DNA of 47,931 bases, from contig NZ_MVOL01000027.1 of NCBI RefSeq assembly GCF_002018875.1, positions 1 through 47,931 on the forward strand. Direction: 5' to 3'. Positions within the stretch are counted from its first letter, which is position 1. Every line of letters begins with the position of its first letter. The DNA comes from Pseudomonas sp. MF4836. Lineage in GTDB: Bacteria; Pseudomonadota; Gammaproteobacteria; Pseudomonadales; Pseudomonadaceae. This document shows, piece by piece, positions 34,060 through 41,865 of this stretch. Under the pieces are notes generated by a model, which saw nothing but the letters and a program-made list of their open reading frames with translations, ran no database searches and was not told where the DNA came from. The translations under genes were made by a program, and so were the position numbers.

Positions 34060-36438
34060 ATGAAATTCAGTGAACAATGGCTGCGTGGCTGGGTAAGCCC
34101 GCAGGTAAGTCGCGACGAGCTGGTTGCTCGTCTGTCGATGGCCGGTCTTGAGGTCGATAGCGTAACGCCGGCCGCCGGTGATTTCAGTGGCGTGGTAGTG
34201 GCCGAGGTGCTGAGCACCGAGCAGCACCCGGATGCTGACAAGCTGCGTGTATGCCAAGTCAGCAATGGCGCGGAAACTTTTCAGGTGGTATGCGGGGCGC
34301 CCAATGTGCGTCCAGGCCTGAAAATTCCATTCGCCATGATCGGTGCCGAGCTGCCTGGCGACTTCAAGATCAAGAAGGCCAAGCTGCGCGGTGTCGAGTC
34401 CAACGGCATGTTGTGCTCCCAGGCAGAACTGCAAGTGGGCGAGGGCAACTCCGGCTTGATGGAGTTGCCTGCGGACGCGCCGGTGGGTGAAGACATTCGT
34501 ACCTACCTCAACCTGAACGATGCCAGCATCGAGGTCGACCTGACCCCGAACCGTGGCGACTGCCTGTCCCTGGCGGGCTTGGCTCGCGAAGTCGGCGCCT
34601 TGTACGCCGAGCCGGTTGCACGTCCAGCTGTGGCTGCCGTTGCAGCGGTGCACGATGAAGTGCGTCCGGTTGAAGTGCTGGCGCCCGCTGCGTGCCCGCG
34701 CTACCTGGGCCGCGTCATCCGCAATGTCGACCTGTCCAAGCCTACACCGCTGTGGATGGTCGAGCGTCTGCGTCGTGGCGACGTACGCAGCATTGATGCG
34801 GTCGTGGATGTAACCAACTACGTGATGCTGGAGCTTGGCCAGCCGCTGCACGCTTTCGATCTCGCCGAAATCAATGGCGGCATCCGCGTGCGCATGGCTG
34901 ACGAAGGCGAAAAACTAGTCTTGCTCGATGGCCAGGAAATTACCCTGCGTGGCGATACCCTGGTCATCGCCGATCATACTCGTGCCCTGGCGATTGCCGG
35001 TGTCATGGGGGGGGAGCACAGCGGCGTTACTGCTGGTACTCGCGATATTTTCCTTGAAAGCGCGTTCTTCGATCAGATCGCGGTAGCCGGCAAGGCGCGT
35101 TCCTACGGCCTGCACACCGATGCCTCACATCGTTACGAGCGCGGCGTGGATTGGCAATTGGCCCGTGAAGCCATGGAGCGTGCTACCGGCCTGCTGCTGG
35201 AAATCACTGGTGGTGAAGCTGGTCCGATCATCGAAACCGTTAGCGAACAGCATCTGCCTTCGGTTGCGCCTATCACCTTGCGTGCTGAGCGCGTCACCCA
35301 AATGCTTGGCCTGGAAATCGACGCTTCCGAAGTCGAGCGTCTGCTCACTGGTTTGGGTTTGAAAGTTTTCGCTGATGGGGCAGGGCAGTGGCGTGTTGAG
35401 GTGCCAAGCCATCGTTTCGATATCAGCTTGGAAGTTGATTTGATCGAAGAGTTGGCCCGCCTGTACGGCTACAACCGTCTGCCGGTTCGTTACCCGCAGG
35501 CTCGCCTGGCACCTCAAGCCAAGGCGGAAGCGCGTAGCGACCTGCCTGAGTTGCGTCGCCTTCTGGTCGCTCGTGGTTATCAGGAAGCGATTACTTATAG
35601 CTTTATCGATCCGAAGCAGTTCGAATTGTTCAGCCCTGGCGTTGAGCCGCTGTTGTTGGCCAACCCGATTTCGAATGACATGGCAGCCATGCGCGCCTCT
35701 CTGTGGCCTGGTCTGGTCAAGGCACTTCAGCACAACCTGAATCGTCAGCAGGATCGTGTCCGTCTATTCGAAAGCGGCTTGCGCTTTGTCGGTCAGTTGG
35801 AAGGTCTGAAGCAAGAGCCAATGCTGGCTGGTGTGGTTTGCGGCAGTCGCTTGCCTGAAGGCTGGGCGCAAGGTCGCGACGTCGTGGATTTCTTTGACGT
35901 CAAAGCTGATGTCGAAGCGGTATTGGGCTTTGCCGGTGCTCTGGATTCGTTCAGTTTCGTGCCTGGTAGCCACCCAGCGTTGCACCCGGGGCAAACGGCC
36001 CGCATTGAGCGTGAAGGTCGCTTGGTGGGTTATGTGGGCGCCATTCACCCCGAGCTGTCGAAAAACCTCGGTTTGGATCGCCCGGTCTTCGTCTTCGAGC
36101 TCGTTCTGGCCGAAGTTGCTCTGGGTAAAATGCCTAAATTCCAGGAGTTGTCGCGTTTTCCTGAAGTGCGTCGTGACCTTGCACTGGTGGCCGACAAAGA
36201 CGTCGCAGCCAGCGCTGTGTTGGATGTAATCCGTGAAAATGCAGGTGAATGGCTGACAGACCTCAGGCTATTTGACGTGTATCAGGGTAAAGGCATTGAT
36301 CCGCATAGAAAAAGCCTTGCAGTTGGCTTGACCTGGCAGCATCCATCGCGCACTCTTAATGATGATGAGGTGAATTCTGCGACACAAAATATCCTCACCT
36401 CGCTCGAACAAAGGTTGAACGCCACGTTAAGGAAGTGA
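34060..36438 (+). CDS. pheT: Phenylalanyl-tRNA synthetase beta subunit
   Basis: 792-aa beta subunit with the tRNA-binding EMAP-like domain (about 40-150), the B3/B4 editing domain, the B5 domain and the C-terminal ferredoxin-like anticodon-binding domain (FDVYQGKGIDPHRKSLAVGL). Binds and edits tRNA-Phe. Normal length. ihfA starts 3 bases after its stop, the classic pheT-ihfA link. Confidence 0.98.
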   Translation: MKFSEQWLRGWVSPQVSRDELVARLSMAGLEVDSVTPAAGDFSGVVVAEVLSTEQHPDADKLRVCQVSNGAETFQVVCGAPNVRPGLKIPFAMIGAELPGDFKIKKAKLRGVESNGMLCSQAELQVGEGNSGLMELPADAPVGEDIRTYLNLNDASIEVDLTPNRGDCLSLAGLAREVGALYAEPVARPAVAAVAAVHDEVRPVEVLAPAACPRYLGRVIRNVDLSKPTPLWMVERLRRGDVRSIDAVVDVTNYVMLELGQPLHAFDLAEINGGIRVRMADEGEKLVLLDGQEITLRGDTLVIADHTRALAIAGVMGGEHSGVTAGTRDIFLESAFFDQIAVAGKARSYGLHTDASHRYERGVDWQLAREAMERATGLLLEITGGEAGPIIETVSEQHLPSVAPITLRAERVTQMLGLEIDASEVERLLTGLGLKVFADGAGQWRVEVPSHRFDISLEVDLIEELARLYGYNRLPVRYPQARLAPQAKAEARSDLPELRRLLVARGYQEAITYSFIDPKQFELFSPGVEPLLLANPISNDMAAMRASLWPGLVKALQHNLNRQQDRVRLFESGLRFVGQLEGLKQEPMLAGVVCGSRLPEGWAQGRDVVDFFDVKADVEAVLGFAGALDSFSFVPGSHPALHPGQTARIEREGRLVGYVGAIHPELSKNLGLDRPVFVFELVLAEVALGKMPKFQELSRFPEVRRDLALVADKDVAASAVLDVIRENAGEWLTDLRLFDVYQGKGIDPHRKSLAVGLTWQHPSRTLNDDEVNSATQNILTSLEQRLNATLRK

Positions 36439-36441
36439 CGT

Positions 36442-36744
36442 ATGGGGGCTCTGACGAAAGCTGAAATGGCCGAACGTCTCTACGAAGAGCTGGGTCTGAA
36501 TAAACGTGAGGCCAAGGAATTGGTCGAACTGTTTTTTGAAGAAATCAGACACGCTCTCGAAGACAACGAACAGGTCAAATTGTCCGGTTTCGGTAACTTC
36601 GACCTTCGGGATAAACGCCAGCGTCCTGGCCGCAACCCGAAAACGGGAGAAGAAATCCCGATCACGGCTCGCCGTGTGGTCACCTTTCGTCCAGGGCAGA
36701 AGTTGAAGGCCCGAGTTGAGGCTTATGCTGGAACCAAGTCATAA
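36442..36744 (+). CDS. ihfA: Integration host factor alpha subunit
   Basis: 100-aa DNA-bending protein of the HU/IHF family. The signature FGNFDLRDKRQRPGRNPKTG with the intercalating Pro is intact, and the start LTKAEMAERLYEELGLNKRE is typical of IhfA. It works as a heterodimer with IhfB. Co-transcribed with pheT; overlaps merR by 20 bases. Confidence 0.98.
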   Translation: MGALTKAEMAERLYEELGLNKREAKELVELFFEEIRHALEDNEQVKLSGFGNFDLRDKRQRPGRNPKTGEEIPITARRVVTFRPGQKLKARVEAYAGTKS

Positions 36745-37081
36745 CGACGAGCTACCCGTCATCCCGGGTAAACGCTACTTCACCATCGGTGAGGTCAGCG
36801 AGCTCTGTGCGGTCAAACCGCATGTGCTGCGTTATTGGGAGCAGGAGTTTCCTCAACTCAACCCCGTCAAACGCCGCGGAAATCGCCGGTATTATCAGCG
36901 CCAGGATGTGCTGATGATCCGGCAGATCCGCGCGTTGCTTTACGATCAAGGGTTTACTATCGGAGGTGCGCGCCTGCGTCTTTCCGGTGATGAGGCCAAA
37001 GACGACACCACCCAATACAAGCAATTGATCCGCCAAATGATCTCCGAGCTGGAGGATGTCTTGGTGGTGCTCAAGAAGTGA
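36725..37081 (+). CDS. MerR family transcriptional regulator
   Basis: 118-aa protein with an N-terminal winged HTH (YFTIGEVSELCAVKPHVLRYWEQ, about 17-39) and RRYYQRQDVLMIRQIRALL, then a short coiled-coil tail. No effector domain or Cys metal site is visible. ATG 36725 lies within the end of ihfA; this overlap is conserved in Pseudomonas, but the target is unknown. Confidence 0.92.
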   Translation: MLEPSHNDELPVIPGKRYFTIGEVSELCAVKPHVLRYWEQEFPQLNPVKRRGNRRYYQRQDVLMIRQIRALLYDQGFTIGGARLRLSGDEAKDDTTQYKQLIRQMISELEDVLVVLKK

Positions 37082-37123
37082 TTTTTTGCTTTTAAAATAC
37101 TTCCATATTTCAAAAGCTTGCGA

Positions 37124-37129
37124 TATATT
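37124..37129 (+). promoter_or_regulatory. Candidate -10 of tRNA-Pro
   Basis: TATATT with a poor -35 (TTCCAT, 37101-37106) 17 bases upstream and a small hairpin GCTTC / GAAGC (37137-37150) before the tRNA. Confidence 0.35.
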
Positions 37130-37171
37130 CTTCATCGCTTCGTTAGAAGCGAACCCAGTATCACGCCTAGT

Positions 37172-37248
37172 CGGGGCGTAGCGCAGTCCGGTAGCGCACT
37201 AGCATGGGGTGCTAGGGGTCGAGTGTTCGAATCACTCCGTCCCGACCA
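37172..37248 (+). tRNA. tRNA-Pro (anticodon GGG)
   Basis: 77-nt cloverleaf: acceptor CGGGGCG / CGTCCCG (one G-T pair), anticodon GGG in loop ATGGGGT, T loop TTCGAAT and encoded ACCA. Its 3' end is repeated at 46422-46448, marking it as an integration site. Confidence 0.97.
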
Positions 37249-37251
37249 TAT
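37225..37251 (+). repeat. attL-like direct repeat (tRNA-Pro 3' end)
   Basis: 27 bases from GTTCGAATC to GACCATAT, identical to 46422-46448. Similarity extends leftwards, imperfectly, to the anticodon. Confidence 0.9.
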
Positions 37252-37258
37252 AATTCAA

Positions 37259-37292
37259 GGGGTTGCGAGATTTTATCTCGCGACCCTTTTTT
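37259..37292 (+). terminator. Terminator after tRNA-Pro (island side)
   Basis: 11-bp stem GGGTTGCGAGA / TCTCGCGACCC (one T-G pair) with a 5-base loop, followed by TTTTTT. Confidence 0.9.
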
Positions 37293-37374
37293 ACTTTTAA
37301 GGCTTTTTACCCCCCCGCAAAACTTCTGGCTCTGGGTGGAATCCTTACGACTTCCGCGCAGACAGACGCAGGCT

Positions 37375-38288
37375 TTAGCACTCGCGCATGGTCTCTGTAC
37401 CAATGCTGTCGCTCCTTTCTCTTCCCATCCTGAGGTTTTGCGTGCCGGCCAGGCTCGAGGCCAGTTGGTTGATGCCCTTGCCGTCACTGTTGTGGCACGC
37501 CGAGCAGCTGGTCGAATAGACATTGGCGCCTTGCTGCATCAGCGAGGTGTTGGCTTTGGGCATTGCGGGGCTGCGGGTAGCCGAGCCGGGCAGCTCTTTG
37601 AGGTAGGCGGCGATGGCGTACAGGTCCTCGTCACGCATGTGCTGGGTCGAGTTGGTGACCGCTTCTGCCATGGGGCATGAGGCTACTGCGACGTAGTTGC
37701 TGCCCGTTTTCAAGTACTGCACGAGCAGCGCGTCGCTCCAGCCGCCGACGCCGACATACGGGTTGCCGGTGATTTCCGGTACATGCCAGCCCGCCAGTTC
37801 GCCGCCTTGCAGGAACGCGTCGCCCTTGTCGCCGCCGAGAAAATTCTTCGATGTGTGACACGCTGCACAGTGGCCGAGGCCCTGCACTAGGTAGTCGCCC
37901 CGGTTGATCTGCTCAGACGCGCCAGCCACCGGTTTGAACGGCGTGTTATCGAAGTACCGCAGGTTCCAGCCCATCATCAGGCGGATGTTGAACGGGAAAG
38001 GCAACTGGTTGGAGCCGACTTCGTTGTCCGCCGCCGGCACCGTTTGCATATACGCCCAGAGGTCGTGCATGTCCTGGTCGCTGACTTTCACGAAGACGTT
38101 GTAGGGCATCGCCGGGTACAGGTTTTCGCCATGCCGGCCTTTGCCTTCGCGCACCGCGCGGTTGAACTCCTGCTCGGACCAGGCGCCGATACCGGCGTTC
38201 TTGTCGGAGGTGATGTTGCTCGCCGGCATCGTGCCGAACGGCGTTTGCAGTGCATAACCGCCGGCAAAGGGTTTGCCGGGTCGAGCTT
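37375..38288 (-). pseudogene. Cytochrome c subunit of a membrane-bound dehydrogenase, truncated at both ends
   Basis: The frame runs from GKPFAGGYALQTPFGTMPASNIT after an in-frame TAA. It keeps two of the three expected c-type haem sites (CAACH in LGHCAACHTSK and CSACH in STSCSACHNSDGKG) and the axial Met segments. The signal peptide and first CxxCH of a normal three-haem subunit are missing. The C-terminus ends early after about 15 unrelated residues (RMGRERSDSIGTETMREC). Such subunits pass electrons from gluconate, sorbitol or aldehyde dehydrogenases to quinones; no dehydrogenase partner is here. An ATG at 38229 is not a believable start. It lies just past the LysR gene, on the same strand. 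Confidence 0.8.
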
Positions 38289-38298
38289 AGATCGACGC

Positions 38299-39252
38299 TC
38301 AAAAAAATAGATCTTTGGGTGACAGCATCTCACCGTAGGGCGAGTTTGAGTTTCGGGTGTGCTGCTTGATTACCTGTTTCAAGAGCGAGATGAAGCCGTT
38401 AGCGGCTTTGCTACGCACGGTACCGCGCCGGCTGACGGCGCCGAGGATTCTGGACTTCGACGCTTTGAACGCACTCATGGGTTCTACGGTGGTGAAAAAG
38501 AACGGCGACTTGAGCAGTACATCGGGAAGTACCGTCAGCGAGTCTGTCTGCAGCAGTATCGGCAGCAGGATTCCGGCCGAATGTACGCTGACGACGTGAC
38601 TGGGCGGTGGAGACAGGCGGAATTCTCGGTTCAGGTCGTTGATGAAGTTGTTGTGCAGCGAGGGTGGGTAGTTGGCCAGCCATTTCATCGAGTTGAGTTC
38701 GTCGATGGAGCTGGAGTGTTGCAGCGGGTGGTCTTTGCGCGCGACCACATGAGCCTGGTAGGAAAATAGCGGCTCGATGGAAAACTCATTTTCGGCGGCA
38801 AAATTACTGGCCTGGATGATCGCAAAATCGAGATAGCCGTCTCGCAGTTGTGGCACGGAAATACCGTGCAGTCCCTCATACACTTCCAGGAACACGTGCG
38901 GGTGTTGTTGCTGATAAAGGCTCAGGCATTCCGGCAAAAAAGTGAAGTTGACCATCGGCGAGATGGCGATGCGCAAACGCTCCGTTTGACCGCTGCGAAT
39001 CAAATTCAAGTCGGCCTTGGCTTTGTCTATCTCGCTGAGAATCAACCGTGCATGGTGCAGCAGGCTTTTGCCCGCTTCGGTAAATCGCACACCCGTGTGC
39101 GTTCGCTCCAGTAGCGCCATTCCCTGCTGCTGCTCTAGGTCACGCAATGTGCGGGTAATTGCTGCTTGCGTCAGCCCTATCGATTTGGCTGCGCTGCGGA
39201 TGCTGCCGGTCTCGGCAACCGCCACCAATGCTACGAACTGATTGGTTTTCAT
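38299..39252 (-). CDS. LysR family transcriptional regulator
   Basis: 317-aa LTTR. The N-terminal HTH (about 1-60, MKTNQFVALVAVAETGSIRSAAK, then SIGLTQAAITRTLRDLEQQQG) is followed by a linker and an effector domain of two Rossmann-like lobes. ATG 39252 lies 10 bases from an 11-bp-arm palindrome. It is divergent from the amidohydrolase gene and probably senses a substrate or product of that pathway. The effector is unknown. Confidence 0.93.
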   Translation of the reverse strand: MKTNQFVALVAVAETGSIRSAAKSIGLTQAAITRTLRDLEQQQGMALLERTHTGVRFTEAGKSLLHHARLILSEIDKAKADLNLIRSGQTERLRIAISPMVNFTFLPECLSLYQQQHPHVFLEVYEGLHGISVPQLRDGYLDFAIIQASNFAAENEFSIEPLFSYQAHVVARKDHPLQHSSSIDELNSMKWLANYPPSLHNNFINDLNREFRLSPPPSHVVSVHSAGILLPILLQTDSLTVLPDVLLKSPFFFTTVEPMSAFKASKSRILGAVSRRGTVRSKAANGFISLLKQVIKQHTRNSNSPYGEMLSPKDLFF

Positions 39253-39261
39253 GCCGCTCCA

Positions 39262-39286
39262 CGATGACAACTAAAAGTTGTCATCG
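39262..39286. promoter_or_regulatory. LysR-type operator palindrome
   Basis: Perfect 11-bp arms CGATGACAACT (39262-39272) and AGTTGTCATCG (39276-39286), spacer AAA. It is the only strong palindrome in the 110-base divergent region and lies close to the LysR start, so it is the likely recognition site for autorepression and activation. Confidence 0.8.
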
Positions 39287-39362
39287 AGCCTAAACCTTGT
39301 CTTTTCATCCTGTCAATACGGGTCAGAATCAGGGCCATGTTCAGTCTGAGGAGACAATAAAA

Positions 39363-40541
39363 ATGACAATACTGGCAGAAATCGAGCAGATTCAGGAGGA
39401 GATGATCGCGATCAGACACGCTATCCACGCGCATCCAGAATTGGGCTTCGAAGAGTTCGCCACCAGTGACTTGGTGGCGCAAAAACTTGAAGAGTGGGGC
39501 TATCAGGTGCATCGCGGCTTGGCGGGCACTGGCGTGGTTGGCCAGCTGTGTAATGGCAGCGGCCCGCGCATCGGCTTGCGTGCCGACATGGATGCGCTGC
39601 CGATCAACGAGGAGACCGCCCTGCAATACGCCAGCACCCAGGCCGGCAAAATGCACGCCTGCGGCCACGATGGCCACACGGCTACACTGCTGGCGGCAGC
39701 CAAAGTGCTGGCTGATACCCGACGTTTCAACGGCACCCTGAATGTGATCTTCCAGCCGGCGGAAGAGGGCTTGGGTGGCGCTCGCGAAATGGTCGAACAA
39801 GGCTTGTTTGAGCTATTTCCGTGCGATGCGATCTTCGCCATGCACAACATGCCGGGTTTTCCTCAGGGCAAGCTGGGCTTTCTGGCGGGGCCGTTCATGG
39901 CCTCATCCGACACCGCGACGATTACCTTGCACGGCGTTGGCGGCCACGGCGCAGTGCCTCATAAGACGGTGGACCCGGTAGTCATCGCGGCCACCTTGAC
40001 CCTGTGCCTGCAAAGCATCGTGTCGCGCAACATCGACCCGCTGGACACCGCCATCGTCAGTGTTGGCTCGATTCATGCGGGCGCTGCTGCCAATGTGATT
40101 CCGGCCTCCGCCACGCTGCAAGTGAGCGTGCGCTCGTTGCGCGCAGAAACCCGTGACACCCTGCAAACGCGCATTACCACGCTGGCGCAGCACATCGCAC
40201 AAAGTTATGGCGGCGAAGCCGAGGTGCACTACAACCGCCGCTACCCCGTACTGGTGAATGATGAGCCGCAAACCGAACTGGCCCGCAGCGCCGCGCTGGA
40301 GTGGGTCGGCGAAGAGGGTTTGATCCAAGACATGCGCCCGCTGACCGGCAGTGAAGACTTCGCCTTCATGTTGGCCAAATGCCCCGGTTCCTACTTGATC
40401 ATTGGCAATGGTGACAGTGCCGAGAACGTCATGTGTCACCATCCCAAATACGACTTCAACGACCAGTGTTTGTTGGTCGGTGCCTCGTATTGGGTCAAGC
40501 TGGTGGAAAAAATGCTGAAGCCTGCTCCGTCTGTTCAATGA
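39363..40541 (+). CDS. M20D family amidohydrolase (hippurate / IAA-amino acid hydrolase-like)
   Basis: 392-aa metal-dependent amidohydrolase of the M20D type that splits N-acyl-amino acids. Visible ligands are Cys100, His102 and His105 in MHACGHDGHTA, the EE pair at about 134-135 (QPAEEG), His161 in AMHN, and the C-terminal CHHPKYDFND His. The dimerisation GHGAVPH loop lies near 200. ATG 39363 has GAGGAGA upstream. No signal peptide, so it acts in the cytoplasm after import by the next gene's transporter. Family members hydrolyse hippurate, N-acetyl amino acids or auxin-amino acid conjugates; the substrate here is not fixed by sequence. Confidence 0.88.
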   Translation: MTILAEIEQIQEEMIAIRHAIHAHPELGFEEFATSDLVAQKLEEWGYQVHRGLAGTGVVGQLCNGSGPRIGLRADMDALPINEETALQYASTQAGKMHACGHDGHTATLLAAAKVLADTRRFNGTLNVIFQPAEEGLGGAREMVEQGLFELFPCDAIFAMHNMPGFPQGKLGFLAGPFMASSDTATITLHGVGGHGAVPHKTVDPVVIAATLTLCLQSIVSRNIDPLDTAIVSVGSIHAGAAANVIPASATLQVSVRSLRAETRDTLQTRITTLAQHIAQSYGGEAEVHYNRRYPVLVNDEPQTELARSAALEWVGEEGLIQDMRPLTGSEDFAFMLAKCPGSYLIIGNGDSAENVMCHHPKYDFNDQCLLVGASYWVKLVEKMLKPAPSVQ

Positions 40542-40556
40542 GGCCCGGATTCAATC

Positions 40557-41843
40557 ATGCACACTCCTTCATCTGAAGCGTCTGCCGTGCCCGTTGACTC
40601 ATCGGTGCCGGTCCGGCCCAGCCGGAAAAAGAACATCGCCGCGGTGACCATCGGCAATGGCCTGGAGTTCTACGACTTCACGGTCTACAGCTTTTTTGCC
40701 ACGGTGATCGGCAAACAGTTTTTCCCCATGGAAGGTACGAACCAGTTGCTGTTGGCGTTCGCCACTTACGGCATTGGTTTTTTCATGCGGCCGCTGGGCA
40801 GCATTTTGCTCGGCCAATACGCCGACCGCGTAGGGCGCAAGGCCGCGATGGTACTGACCCTGTGGTTGATGGCCATTGGCTCGCTGATATTTGTGCTGGC
40901 GCCCACCTACGCGCAAATCGGTATCGCAGCGCCGTTACTCATCGTGTTTGCCCGGTTGCTGCAAGGCTTTGCGATTGGCGGCGAAGTGGGCGCATCCACC
41001 ACCTACCTGATGGAAAAAGCCGACAGTCACGAGCGCGGTTACTTCACCAGTTGGCAGTTTTTCAGCCAAGGCTTGAGCGTCCTGCTCGGGGCGCTGGTCG
41101 GTTTGAGCGTGAACTACGCGCTGAGTGAAGAGCAGGTCATGGCCTGGGGTTGGCGACTGCCTTTCGTGATCGGGCTGCTGGTGATTCCAGTGGGTTCCTA
41201 TATGCGCCGCCACCTGCAAGAAAGCGAACAGGTGAAGCACGACGTCAGCCATCGCTTGAGCTGGCGTGAACACAAGCGTGCGTTGGTCGCCGGCATCTTG
41301 ATCGCAATCGGTGGCACCTCGGGCTCCTACGTGATCCTGCATTACCTCTCCAACTTTGCCGTGGCGCAGTTGCACTTGCCGCTGGCGGCAGGGATCTGGA
41401 CCGGGTGCGCCGCCGGTGCCGTGCAAGTGGCCCTGGCAGTGGCCTCCGGGCGCGCCTGCGACCGTTGGGGACGCAAACGCATGATCCTGTGGTCGAGGAT
41501 CGCCTTGCTGGTCTTGATCTACCCGGCGTTCGTGCTGTTGCAAGCGTCGCCGACCTTGCCGGTGCTGGTGATCGTGGCGAGCACCCTGGCAGCCCTGCTG
41601 GTGTGCAATACCGTGCCGTCGCTGGTGTTACTCGCGGAAATTTTTCCGGCGCAGGTCCGGGCCACGGGGCTTTCAGTGACTTATGCGTTGGCCAGCATCA
41701 TCTTCGGTGGCTTTGCGCAGTTCTTCTGCACGCTGTTGATATCACTCACCGGCAACCCCAGTGCGCCGGCGTTCTACCTGATGGTTTGCGGGTTGGTTTC
41801 CCTGCTGGGTCTCCTGCTCGTCAAAGAACCCATTCAACGTTAA
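40557..41843 (+). CDS. MFS transporter, metabolite:H+ symporter (MHS) family
   Basis: 428-aa, 12-segment inner-membrane transporter. NGLEFYDFTVYSFFA in TM1 and the motif A loop GQYADRVGRKAAM between TM2 and TM3 are typical of the citrate/shikimate/proline-betaine MHS group; a second motif A (ACDRWGRKRM) lies between TM8 and TM9. It should import an organic acid or acylated amino acid for the preceding amidohydrolase, which ends 15 bases before. The GH3 gene follows after 22 bases. Confidence 0.9.
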   Translation: MHTPSSEASAVPVDSSVPVRPSRKKNIAAVTIGNGLEFYDFTVYSFFATVIGKQFFPMEGTNQLLLAFATYGIGFFMRPLGSILLGQYADRVGRKAAMVLTLWLMAIGSLIFVLAPTYAQIGIAAPLLIVFARLLQGFAIGGEVGASTTYLMEKADSHERGYFTSWQFFSQGLSVLLGALVGLSVNYALSEEQVMAWGWRLPFVIGLLVIPVGSYMRRHLQESEQVKHDVSHRLSWREHKRALVAGILIAIGGTSGSYVILHYLSNFAVAQLHLPLAAGIWTGCAAGAVQVALAVASGRACDRWGRKRMILWSRIALLVLIYPAFVLLQASPTLPVLVIVASTLAALLVCNTVPSLVLLAEIFPAQVRATGLSVTYALASIIFGGFAQFFCTLLISLTGNPSAPAFYLMVCGLVSLLGLLLVKEPIQR

Positions 41844-41865
41844 CCCAGAAGTAACGGAGCTAATC

